Assembly: GCA_963843065.1 (NCBI GenBank)
Contig: CAWJKX010000194.1
Location: forward strand, 1 to 8,061
Length of the DNA: 8,061 nt
DNA from: JAGVPT01 sp963843065
GTDB taxonomy: Bacteria; Bacteroidota; Ignavibacteria; UBA10030; UBA8401
Reading direction: 5' to 3'
Below the pieces are notes generated by a model. The model saw only the letters and a program-made list of their open reading frames with translations. It had not been told where the DNA came from and made no database searches. Below, piece by piece: positions 1 to 6,157 of this stretch (its first letter is position 1; each line of letters starts with the position of its first letter). A program made the position numbers and the translations under genes.

Positions 1-68
1 GGAGTTTGCTGACCGGATTTTCTTACTGTACTCTCCAGAAAATTGAAACAGAGAAGGGGAAAGTTTGA
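1..68 (+). CDS. 3' end of an upstream gene (product not identifiable)
   Basis: Two frames are open from the left edge. The frame beginning at base 3 runs for 21 codons (SLLTGFSYCTLQ... ending KGKV) to TGA at 66-68, which overlaps the TTG start of the next gene as TTGA, the TTG version of the common ATGA coupling. The frame beginning at base 2 runs for 14 codons (EFADRIFLLYSPEN) to TGA at 44-46, which would leave an 18-nt gap containing the next gene's ribosome binding site. I slightly prefer the first because of the overlap. Its LLTGFSYCTLQK segment faintly recalls the last strand of class I methyltransferases, but this is too short to name a product. One of the two is very likely a real gene end, since the downstream gene starts directly after it. 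Confidence 0.35.
   Translation, partial: SLLTGFSYCTLQKIETEKGKV
54..60 (+). promoter_or_regulatory. Ribosome binding site supporting the TTG start of GT4-A
   Basis: AAGGGGA lies 4 nt before TTG at 65. It matters because there is no ATG near the beginning of the conserved N-terminal strand of the gene, and an in-frame stop at 44-46 rules out a longer N-terminus. The site would be inside the tail of the preceding gene if that gene ends at 66-68, which fits translational coupling. Confidence 0.55.
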
Positions 69-1219
69 CGAGAGATCCCAAAACACAAATATGTATCGAT
101 GCAACTTCCTTAGATATTGACGCCAGTAAAAGGGGGATAGGAATTTATGCCTATAGCCTTCTGAAAGGGATTCAAGAAAGCAAGGTATCGGGACAAGATT
201 TTGCATTTTTGCGTTTCAAAAAGAGCACCACGAGAGCACCTTATCCTGAATGGGCAATACCTCTGAGCCGCTGCCCCGATCGATTGTTATGGTTGGCAAG
301 TGCAGCATTCGTGAAACCGTTTCTCCTGACAAAAGGCATTCGGTTGTTTCATTCAACACATCCGAACAATATGCTGATCTCGAAACATTTTAAAACGATT
401 GCGACAGCATATGATCTTATACCTTTGTTGTTCTACGATCTTTATTTGAAAGATAAATTCTTCAACGCAAAATTATCCTACAAATATTATCTCAATAATT
501 TAAAAAAAGCGGATCATATCATTGCTATCTCTGAACAAACCAGACAAGATTGTATGCAGCATCTCGGCATCAATGAAGATCGGATCACAACAATTCACCT
601 TGGGATAGATAAAGACTCATTTCAACGTATTCAGAACGAAGAGTTGCTGGAACGTGTAAAGGAAAAACATTTTTTGCCGTCGAAGTATTTTTTATACGTT
701 GGAGGTGCTGATTTTCGAAAAAATGTTATTCGCCTGGTGAATGCCTTTGGCAAAATTGCAAGTTCAGTGGAAGAGGATTTAGTCCTGGTTGGACAATGGT
801 ACCCTCAATGGATTAGTACATTACACCACCAATTGCAATCCTTGGGGATACGGCAGAGAGTTCACTTTCTCTCATTTGTTGAAACGCAGGATCTCGCATG
901 CCTCTACACTCTGACAACGGCATTACTTTTTCCATCGCTGTATGAAGGATTTGGATTGCCTGTATTAGAAGCTTTTTCATGTCAAACTCCCGTGTTATGC
1001 TCGAATAATTCTTCTTTAAAAGAGATTGCCGACGGTTGTGCAGTGTTAGTCGATCCATACCAGGAAGATGATATTGCCCAAGGGATAGTGAAGATTGCGC
1101 AGGATGAAAAACTTCGGCAGGAACTATCGGTAAAAGGCTATGATCGTTCGATAGAATTTTCGATAGATAAAATGACCAAAGAAACAATTGAAGTGTATAA
1201 CAAGGTTTTAAATTTTTAG
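65..1219 (+). CDS. GT4-family glycosyltransferase (GT4-A)
   Basis: Retaining, GT-B fold glycosyltransferase of family GT4, 384 residues, the usual length. It is expected to move a hexose-type sugar from an NDP-sugar to a growing lipid-linked glycan at the cytoplasmic face of the membrane; donor and acceptor cannot be read from sequence. The first Rossmann strand and acceptor loop are ICIDATSLD...RGIGIYAYSLL (residues 9-33). YDLIPLLF (116-123) and ADHIIAISEQTRQD (149-162) follow, the latter being the conserved strand before the second domain. YVGGADFRKN (211-220) opens the donor-binding domain, and the EX7E nucleotide-sugar motif is intact as EGFGLPVLE (E294 and E302). There is no signal peptide or membrane segment. 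The start is TTG with a good ribosome binding site. The methyltransferase begins 20 nt after the stop, so the two are probably cotranscribed. Confidence 0.93.
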   Translation: MTRDPKTQICIDATSLDIDASKRGIGIYAYSLLKGIQESKVSGQDFAFLRFKKSTTRAPYPEWAIPLSRCPDRLLWLASAAFVKPFLLTKGIRLFHSTHPNNMLISKHFKTIATAYDLIPLLFYDLYLKDKFFNAKLSYKYYLNNLKKADHIIAISEQTRQDCMQHLGINEDRITTIHLGIDKDSFQRIQNEELLERVKEKHFLPSKYFLYVGGADFRKNVIRLVNAFGKIASSVEEDLVLVGQWYPQWISTLHHQLQSLGIRQRVHFLSFVETQDLACLYTLTTALLFPSLYEGFGLPVLEAFSCQTPVLCSNNSSLKEIADGCAVLVDPYQEDDIAQGIVKIAQDEKLRQELSVKGYDRSIEFSIDKMTKETIEVYNKVLNF

Positions 1220-1239
1220 CAATAAGATAAGGATATTCT

Positions 1240-2079
1240 ATGGAACACTTTAAGAAATTTGAAATAGTAGATATTTGTGATATATGTGGTTCAAAGAATA
1301 TCGGCACATACTATAAGGATGGAGATATCGTCAAATGTTCAGATTGTCAGTTTCTTTTTGTAAGCCCTCGTCCAAGTATAGATGAGATTAAATCTTCTTA
1401 TTCAGATTCAAGCTTTTATGATAATTGGATTAGCGAGAATGAGGGGCGGTTAAAAATGTGGGAGAAACGATTTAATAGGATAAAAAAATATTTGAAAAGC
1501 TCATCAACTGTTTTTGATTTTAGTGCTGGCCTCGGGACATTCCTGCAATTAGTAAAATCAAAGGGGCATCAAATTTATGGGACCGAACTTTCAGAATCGG
1601 CAAAGAAGCTTGCCTTAAAACAATACAATATAAATCTATTTGACACAAATTATTACTTTAACGATAATTTCTCAAATTATTTTGATGTTATTACAGCTTG
1701 GCACGTAGTTGAACACGTGGTATCACCAAAATTACTCACAACAGAATTCTATAAAATATTAAAAAAAGGCGGATATTTAATTGTAGCAGTTCCAAACGCC
1801 AACGCAAAATCTTTGAAAAAGATATTCCATCAACAAAACATGGAACAAGTATTTCCTAAGTTAAAAGTAGGAGATGAGATTCATTTATCTCAATTCACTA
1901 ATGAGGCTATGATAAAGTTATTGCAATCTGTTGGATTCCATATTCTTGAAGTTGGTAGTGATGATTACTTCCCAACGCCAAATTTTAGATCTACAACCAA
2001 ATATTATTTATATGGATTTATTCACAAAATCACAAACAGAAATTTTTCACCAACAATATTTATTGCAGCTCAAAAATAA
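1240..2079 (+). CDS. Class I SAM-dependent methyltransferase with N-terminal four-cysteine zinc-binding motif
   Basis: A 279-residue soluble protein. An N-terminal CxxC pair (C13, C16) and a second pair (C33, C36, in VKCSDCQFLFVSPRP) form a probable zinc ribbon, as in many methyltransferases of polysaccharide loci. The Rossmann domain follows: motif I VFDFSAGLGTFL (91-102), acidic SAM-ribose residue E116 in GTELSES, motif II around FDVITAWHVVEHV (148-160), and KGGYLIVAVPN (176-186). DEIHLSQFT (212-220) is the usual segment before the last strands. Motif I reads D-F-S-A-G-L-G where D-x-G-x-G-x-G is normal, so the first glycine is serine. The likely role is O-methylation of a sugar in the glycan or a precursor, but the acceptor is unknown. 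It is shorter than the roughly 410-residue sugar C-methyltransferases that share a cysteine-rich N-terminus. AAGGA at 1229-1233 lies 6 nt before the ATG. The gene is clearly more AT-rich than its neighbours. Confidence 0.88.
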   Translation: MEHFKKFEIVDICDICGSKNIGTYYKDGDIVKCSDCQFLFVSPRPSIDEIKSSYSDSSFYDNWISENEGRLKMWEKRFNRIKKYLKSSSTVFDFSAGLGTFLQLVKSKGHQIYGTELSESAKKLALKQYNINLFDTNYYFNDNFSNYFDVITAWHVVEHVVSPKLLTTEFYKILKKGGYLIVAVPNANAKSLKKIFHQQNMEQVFPKLKVGDEIHLSQFTNEAMIKLLQSVGFHILEVGSDDYFPTPNFRSTTKYYLYGFIHKITNRNFSPTIFIAAQK

Positions 2080-2104
2080 ATATCTATCAATCCGTCCTCG
2101 ATAC

Positions 2105-2116
2105 ATGATCGATCAT
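2105..2116. other. 12-bp perfect palindrome between methyltransferase and hydrolase genes
   Basis: ATGATCGATCAT is a perfect 12-bp palindrome in the 57-nt gap, ending 20 nt before the hydrolase ATG and just upstream of its ribosome binding site. It could be an operator half-site pair or simply chance; no promoter elements are convincing beside it. Confidence 0.2.
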
Positions 2117-2136
2117 AACATTCAGGAGTAGAGTCA

Positions 2137-3480
2137 ATGAAAAAAATATTCCTTTTCTTTATTTTCTTGGCGGCGGGACACGTAAATATGTTTAGCGCCG
2201 AAGTATTGCTGTCACCGGGTGATACTATTGCGATTAGTGTAGATTTTTCCAGAGGAATCGACGGCGTAAAATCGGTTTCCGGATTTTTATTGAGTTTTTC
2301 GGATAAAAACCATTCGGACGATACCATCCGAAGCGTGCAGCCGAAATTATGGCGGACAATATTTCCGGATTTGTGCGGTCGAATTATTAACTTCAGCGCG
2401 CAGGCTCAATTCGTCTTGTCGGATTTGTGGGAGGTTCCCAAACAAAAGAATTGGATCGCCCCGTATGATAATTATCAAGCATGGGATCAATACGTTACAA
2501 AGACTGCAAAAATATTATCGGCGGACGATCCCGCTAAAATATCGATAGATTTTTGGAATGAACCTAACACTGAGCAATCCTGGAAAGGCACCCATGCAGA
2601 ATTATTTGAAACATATTGCAGAACATATAGAATACTGAGAGAACAATTAGGCCCGAAAGTCAAAATTGGGGGGCCGAGTACTTCCGGCTTTAAATACGAT
2701 TTTATCAAAGAATTCCTGGAGTATTGCAGAGTCAATAATTGTGAAGTGAATTTTATCAGCTGGCATGAATGGGATGAATGGGATAGTATAACGCCTCTCG
2801 CTGAACGCGTTAAAAAAATAAGAAATGATTTTCAATATAACCCGTTGTATGCGAAACAAAATATAACGGAGATATATATTAATGAATATTCTACCCAGCG
2901 GGAACAACACAGCCCGGCAAACCTGTTTCGGTATCTTTATTATTTAGAAAAGAGCGGCGTTGACGGGGCGTGCAAAGCATGCTGGGATGAAAAAAACGGA
3001 GTGTCGAATTGTTGGAACAATAGTATGAATGGATTATTAAGTCCCGCAGACGGCAAGCCTACCGGTACGTGGTGGATGTATAAATACTACTCCGAAGGAG
3101 TAAACAGGAGAGTGCAAAGCAATTCAAACGATCCTAATGCAGCCGTTCTTGCAAATTCATCCAAAGATAATCTTACCCATGGGAATATACTATTTTCGTA
3201 TGTCGTTCCCAAAGGGAGTTCTTCTGCACCTAAAGATGTTGCGTTTCAATTGCAAGGAATATTCGGAGCGGATGGGAATTTGTCTAATGGGGAAAAACAT
3301 GATTCGGTTGGTGTAGCTTTCATTACGATTCCATCCGGAGATGAATCGACAATATTGGATTTTAAAAATGCCTTTACAGTAAAGATTCCCGTAAAGGAAA
3401 ATAATGCTATCTTTAGTATTCCCAATGTACTGAGCGGCCAATGTTTCTTCATTGAAATCCTCAAGAATAGCATCAAATAA
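2137..3480 (+). CDS. Exported clan GH-A glycoside hydrolase, GH39-like (PslG-type candidate)
   Basis: A 447-residue secreted hydrolase. The N-terminus MKKIFLFFIFLAAG is a signal peptide (basic n-region, hydrophobic 4-13), probably cleaved near residues 20-22; no lipobox cysteine is visible. The (beta/alpha)8 domain carries the clan GH-A signatures. The acid/base is E142 in DFWNEPN (138-144), followed by the GH39-like context KIGGPSTSG (176-184) and NFISWHEW (205-212). The likely nucleophile is E250 in INEYS (248-252), 108 residues later. Residues from about 335 to 447 look like a C-terminal beta-sandwich (VAFQLQG, VGVAFITIP). Family GH39 includes beta-xylosidases, alpha-L-iduronidases and the endoglycosidase PslG of the Pseudomonas psl exopolysaccharide locus, which is of similar length. 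The position between glycosyltransferase genes suggests that it cuts or edits the glycan made here, in the periplasm or outside the cell. AGGAG (2124-2128) is 8 nt from the ATG. The exact family (GH39 or a related GH-A family) and the substrate are inferred. Confidence 0.82.
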   Translation: MKKIFLFFIFLAAGHVNMFSAEVLLSPGDTIAISVDFSRGIDGVKSVSGFLLSFSDKNHSDDTIRSVQPKLWRTIFPDLCGRIINFSAQAQFVLSDLWEVPKQKNWIAPYDNYQAWDQYVTKTAKILSADDPAKISIDFWNEPNTEQSWKGTHAELFETYCRTYRILREQLGPKVKIGGPSTSGFKYDFIKEFLEYCRVNNCEVNFISWHEWDEWDSITPLAERVKKIRNDFQYNPLYAKQNITEIYINEYSTQREQHSPANLFRYLYYLEKSGVDGACKACWDEKNGVSNCWNNSMNGLLSPADGKPTGTWWMYKYYSEGVNRRVQSNSNDPNAAVLANSSKDNLTHGNILFSYVVPKGSSSAPKDVAFQLQGIFGADGNLSNGEKHDSVGVAFITIPSGDESTILDFKNAFTVKIPVKENNAIFSIPNVLSGQCFFIEILKNSIK

Positions 3481-3486
3481 TTTTCC

Positions 3487-3579
3487 ATGAATCCAATGCA
3501 TAAGAATGGCGGCGAAAATAGTTGTTCACACGAAAATGCACGCTCAACTTCGAATAGCCTTACCCAATTTTTGAACTAG
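3487..3579 (+). CDS. Possible 30-codon leader ORF coupled to GT4-B
   Basis: ATG at 3487 opens a 30-codon frame (MNPMHKNGGENSC...SLTQFLN) that ends at TAG 3577-3579. The last base of the stop is the first base of the GTG start of GT4-B (TAGTG). No ribosome binding site precedes the ATG and the peptide resembles nothing I recognise. The arrangement could supply ribosomes to a GTG start that has no Shine-Dalgarno of its own, or the frame may be chance. Confidence 0.2.
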   Translation: MNPMHKNGGENSCSHENARSTSNSLTQFLN

Positions 3580-4700
3580 TGAAAACAATCGGCGTTGATT
3601 GCTTTGGGCTTACTCGGCCGCTTTATACCGGTAAAGAAGTTTATATTCACGGCATCATAGGATCTCTTTTAGAACAAAACGATAATTTTTTATTTACAAC
3701 ATTTTATCCGCAAAATACTCTGCGCAAACCCGAATGGGGTACGCATAGTGTAACGCTTTGGCCCACAATAGCACTAACTTCCTACACAGCTTGGAGCCAA
3801 TGTATTCTTCCGTTTGCAGTAAAAAAAGCGCACCCGGATGTAATGATTTTTACGGAATCGATGTTGCCCTTAGTACCATTGTTACCATCGACACGAAAAA
3901 TTGTCGTGGTCTACGACGTCATGTATCTTCACGTTCCCGGCGAATTTGAACCTAAAACAAGGCGCATTCTCCACTATTTGATGCCTCATACACTCAACAA
4001 AGCGGATATTATTGTTACAATCTCAAAAGCCTCAAAAAATGATCTTGTACGCTTCTATGGAGCGGACCCGGCGAAAATTCATGTTGTGTACCCATGTGTC
4101 TCGGGGTTTGAACTAAGCACAAATTCTGCCAAAGAAGAAATTAGAAAAGCATTTTCGATTCAAGGGAAAATGGTGACGTATGCCGGAAATCATCTTGCAT
4201 ACAAGAACATTGAAAACCTCTTGACGGCATTCAAGCGCTTGTTCGACATTCATGGCATTGAGGATGCAACCCTTGTACCTGTGGGAAAGAAAGAGAAGAG
4301 AACCCGTATCATCGAAGAACGGATCGAGGCATTAGGCCTCAAAGAACATGTGAAGATAACAGGGTATGCTGATCGTGAACAGTACGAGCGCCTCATGACG
4401 GCGTCGGATGTCTTCATCCTTCCTTCGTTGTATGAGGGATTTGGTATTCCTTTGATTGAAGCGATGGCGAGCGGTGTTCCGGTCGTTACATCGAATATTG
4501 GGGCAATGGCAGAGGTTGTGGGAAATGCCGGGAAGCTTTTTAATCCGCGAGATCCCGAAGATATTGCACTATGTCTCGCAAGCGTGCTTTTGGACAGGGG
4601 GGTCTCTGCGACAATGATCACTAAGGGATTCGACAGGGTCAAGGAGTTTCAATGGTCCCGTTCGGCACGTGTGATGGCAGATATTCTTAATAGTGTGTGA
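3579..4700 (+). CDS. GT4-family glycosyltransferase (GT4-B)
   Basis: A second GT4 enzyme, 373 residues, with the same two-domain GT-B architecture as GT4-A but clearly diverged, so it probably makes a different linkage. The N-terminal strand is MKTIGVDCFGL, followed by the glycine-containing acceptor loop YTGKEVYIHGII (16-27). YDVMYLHVPGEF (112-123) and ADIIVTISKASKND (142-155) are the interdomain landmarks. YAGNHLAYKN (201-210) begins the donor domain, and EGFGIPLIE (E286, E294) is the EX7E motif. There is no transmembrane segment, so it is cytoplasmic or peripheral. GTG is the only plausible start: an in-frame TAG lies at 3555-3557 and the first beta-strand begins at codon 3. No Shine-Dalgarno is visible. 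It follows the hydrolase by 98 nt and is followed by a long repeat-filled gap. Confidence 0.92.
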   Translation: MKTIGVDCFGLTRPLYTGKEVYIHGIIGSLLEQNDNFLFTTFYPQNTLRKPEWGTHSVTLWPTIALTSYTAWSQCILPFAVKKAHPDVMIFTESMLPLVPLLPSTRKIVVVYDVMYLHVPGEFEPKTRRILHYLMPHTLNKADIIVTISKASKNDLVRFYGADPAKIHVVYPCVSGFELSTNSAKEEIRKAFSIQGKMVTYAGNHLAYKNIENLLTAFKRLFDIHGIEDATLVPVGKKEKRTRIIEERIEALGLKEHVKITGYADREQYERLMTASDVFILPSLYEGFGIPLIEAMASGVPVVTSNIGAMAEVVGNAGKLFNPRDPEDIALCLASVLLDRGVSATMITKGFDRVKEFQWSRSARVMADILNSV

Positions 4701-4792
4701 TAGCGGTAAAATTAGTACGTTCTAAATCTGAAGGTTGAATACACGGCGCTTGAAAAAGCATATTCTCGAGAACAATGAAACTTATAGAAGCC

Positions 4793-4963
4793 ATCTCAAA
4801 AACACGTCACTTGATCCTTCCCGACGGGTCGACGACCCATCGGGTCGTTGACGATGCGCTCACTCCGTTCGCTTACTCAGGATGAACGGGCCATTTGTTC
4901 ACCCTGAGCAATCCCGACGAAGTCGGGAGCGTCGAAGGGCTAACGCAGGACCATTTTTGAGAT
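4793..4963. repeat. 171-bp composite palindromic element (element A)
   Basis: The outer ends are a 10-bp perfect inverted repeat, ATCTCAAAAA (4793-4802) and TTTTTGAGAT (4954-4963). CCTTC (4816-4820) can pair with GAAGG (4934-4938). The centre is a 12-bp stem with one mismatch, CTCAGGATGAAC (4876-4887) and GTTCACCCTGAG (4897-4908), around a 9-nt loop. Each half carries its own small hairpin: ACGACCC-ATC-GGGTCGT (4832-4848) and TCCCGAC-GAA-GTCGGGA (4912-4928). The parts can fold into one branched cruciform or RNA structure. It resembles dispersed intergenic palindromes (REP/MITE-like) and encodes no credible protein. I found no clear flanking target duplication. Confidence 0.7.
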
Positions 4964-4971
4964 AGGTTCAA

Positions 4972-5024
4972 GTCATTCAGAAAGAAAAAGAAGGATTCTT
5001 CGTCGCTACGCTCCTCAGAATGAC
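4972..5024. repeat. 53-bp short copy of the repeat family found before asnB (element C)
   Basis: The ends form a 10-bp inverted repeat with one mismatch, GTCATTCAGA (4972-4981) and TCAGAATGAC (5015-5024). Bases 4994-5024 (31 nt, GATTCTTCGTCGC...AATGAC) are identical to 6253-6283, in the same orientation. Relative to the copy before asnB, the GC-rich hairpin and the left GAAGAATCTAGT arm are missing, so this looks like an internally deleted derivative. Confidence 0.75.
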
Positions 5025-5029
5025 CGTAC

Positions 5030-5092
5030 ATGGGATTAGGAGATGAAATAATAACTGAAGCTGCGTTGACAAGGGAAATCGACTACGGTTAA
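5030..5092 (+). pseudogene. Possible remnant of a GT9-like gene (20 codons)
   Basis: ATG at 5030 opens MGLGDEIITEAALTRE...YG, stopping at TAA 5090-5092. GLGDEIITEAAL lines up with the glycine loop of the intact neighbour, GIGDNVMALSAL (residues 7-18 of the GT9 protein), with G, G, D, A and L identical and several conservative changes. An in-frame stop lies 6 bases upstream, inside the end of the repeat, and the frame differs from that of the GT9 gene. It may be a fragment left by insertion or deletion next to the repeat, or a chance match. It has no ribosome binding site that I trust. Confidence 0.25.
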
Positions 5093-5111
5093 TGATCCGC
5101 TAAAAAATATT

Positions 5112-6140
5112 GTGTTTATTTCCTTCTTAGGTATTGGAGACAATGTGATGGCTCTTTCCGCTCTAAGAAGTTTTCGCTATGATGAATTTTCGATCGGATG
5201 GATATGTAAGTCGGATTCAACCCCGTTACTCAAGAATATATTTCCCAATTCTTTTTTATTTACGATCGAAAGGAAGAAGAAATCTAGAGTTCTTATTGAC
5301 CTCAAATATTATTTACTAACGTGCTATCAAATTATTGTGTTTCTAAAAAAGTATGATTGCAAGAAAGCTATCATATTCGATTATAAGGAACTTCCTGTTG
5401 CGTTGTTTGCTATCTTAGGCCGCATTGCAGGCGTACCGGAAATTTATTCTTGCTGCGATAAATCTAAACGGAATATTTTTCTTACGGAAACGCTCCCAAT
5501 GTTCAGATACAGGGATGTGCATGAAGTCGAACGATATAAGGAAATGTTTGCCCTCGTTTTAGAACCAACGAAAGAAATCAAGAATATAATCCTTTCTCTT
5601 CCTTCAAGCGAAAATGTTATCAGGAAGCATAACGGGAAAATGCCGGGGAATTCCGTCGTCGCTCTAGCGCCGGGTTCAGATCGATCATTCAAGCGATGGC
5701 ACATTGAAAAATGGATTGAACTCGCATTACGTTTGACGAAACAAGGGAAACATATACTTTTGCTGGGCGGGAGTAACGATACCATAATTTGTGATAGCAT
5801 TGTGGATCGATTGCCCGATGGATCGGCAAGTAATTTTGCCGGAATTACTGATCTGATAGAATCGACCGCGCTCATGAAGAATGTCGACCTTCTTGTAACA
5901 AATGATTCAGCATTGATGCATCTTGCGGATTTCATAGGTGTAAAAGTGATAGGGTTGTTTGGCATCACACGGCCTCAACGATGCGGCCCCTATCATCAAA
6001 TGAATAACGTAGTCATTGCCGCGAGTTCTGAATCCGGAACATACCGTTATGGTAGATTCAAAAAATGGGATGATGCATGTATCAACACAATATCTGTCGA
6101 AATGGTGTGGGATAAAATTCAGGAAGTAACTTGCCATTGA
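5112..6140 (+). CDS. GT9-family glycosyltransferase (ADP-heptose:LPS heptosyltransferase-like)
   Basis: A 342-residue inverting GT-B enzyme of family GT9, normal in length. Family members add heptose or related sugars to lipopolysaccharide core or other surface glycans at the cytoplasmic membrane; calling the donor ADP-heptose would be a guess. The N-terminal strand and glycine loop read FISFLGIGDNVMALSALRSF (2-21). The donor domain has VALAPGSDRSFKRWHIEKW (183-201), ILLLGGSNDT (215-224), FAGITDLIESTALM (242-255) and the signature VTNDSALMHLA (262-272), then VIGLFGITRPQRCGPY (279-294). The usual D-[ST]-G-P-M-H is D-S-A-L-M-H here; D265 and H270 are kept. The start is uncertain: GTG at 5112 leaves only one residue before the first strand, an ATT lies immediately upstream, the frame is open back to 5070, and there is no Shine-Dalgarno. 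The later in-frame ATG at 5148 would delete the glycine loop. Confidence 0.88.
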   Translation: MFISFLGIGDNVMALSALRSFRYDEFSIGWICKSDSTPLLKNIFPNSFLFTIERKKKSRVLIDLKYYLLTCYQIIVFLKKYDCKKAIIFDYKELPVALFAILGRIAGVPEIYSCCDKSKRNIFLTETLPMFRYRDVHEVERYKEMFALVLEPTKEIKNIILSLPSSENVIRKHNGKMPGNSVVALAPGSDRSFKRWHIEKWIELALRLTKQGKHILLLGGSNDTIICDSIVDRLPDGSASNFAGITDLIESTALMKNVDLLVTNDSALMHLADFIGVKVIGLFGITRPQRCGPYHQMNNVVIAASSESGTYRYGRFKKWDDACINTISVEMVWDKIQEVTCH

Positions 6141-6157
6141 TGAAAATGAAATAAATC

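Larger units (their letters stand above)
4701..5111. other. 411-nt intergenic region made mostly of palindromic repeats
   Basis: No full gene fits here on either strand. From left to right it contains about 90 nt of unassigned sequence, a 171-bp palindromic element (4793-4963), a 53-bp element sharing sequence with the repeat before asnB (4972-5024), a 20-codon frame that may be a gene remnant (5030-5092), and about 20 nt leading into the GT9 start. The hairpins could attenuate read-through from GT4-B, but none is followed by the clear run of T that a simple intrinsic terminator would show. Confidence 0.7.

Noticed and set aside
813..1307. Minus-strand open frame of 164 codons across the GT4-A end and methyltransferase start
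   Set aside because: It covers the conserved EX7E region of GT4-A on the opposite strand and the junction of two genes; no domain is visible in its translation.
4250..4642. Minus-strand open frame of 130 codons inside GT4-B
   Set aside because: It is antisense to the donor domain of GT4-B, low in complexity, and without a ribosome binding site or recognisable motif.
4775..4885. 36-codon plus-strand frame starting MKLIEAISK
   Set aside because: Most of it is the left half of the palindromic element, so the frame follows repeat structure rather than protein selection; there is no ribosome binding site.
4912..4963. Intrinsic terminator after GT4-B
   Set aside because: The 7-bp hairpin at 4912-4928 is not followed by a T-run; the TTTTT at 4954-4958 is 25 nt away and belongs to the element's terminal inverted repeat.
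4793..5024. CRISPR array
   Set aside because: Repeats are palindromic and occur once or twice only, with no regular direct repeats and spacers and no cas gene nearby.
5066..5095. TTGACA (5066-5071) as a -35 box for the GT9 gene
   Set aside because: The -35 match is perfect, but the hexamers at 17-18 nt spacing (TTAATG or TAATGA) are poor -10 matches, and the taxon's promoter consensus is unknown.
5444..5968. Minus-strand open frame of 174 codons opposite the GT9 gene
   Set aside because: It lies wholly inside a gene with clear GT9 motifs; the translation is rich in Ser, Arg and Cys and shows no recognisable domain. It is an antisense shadow.
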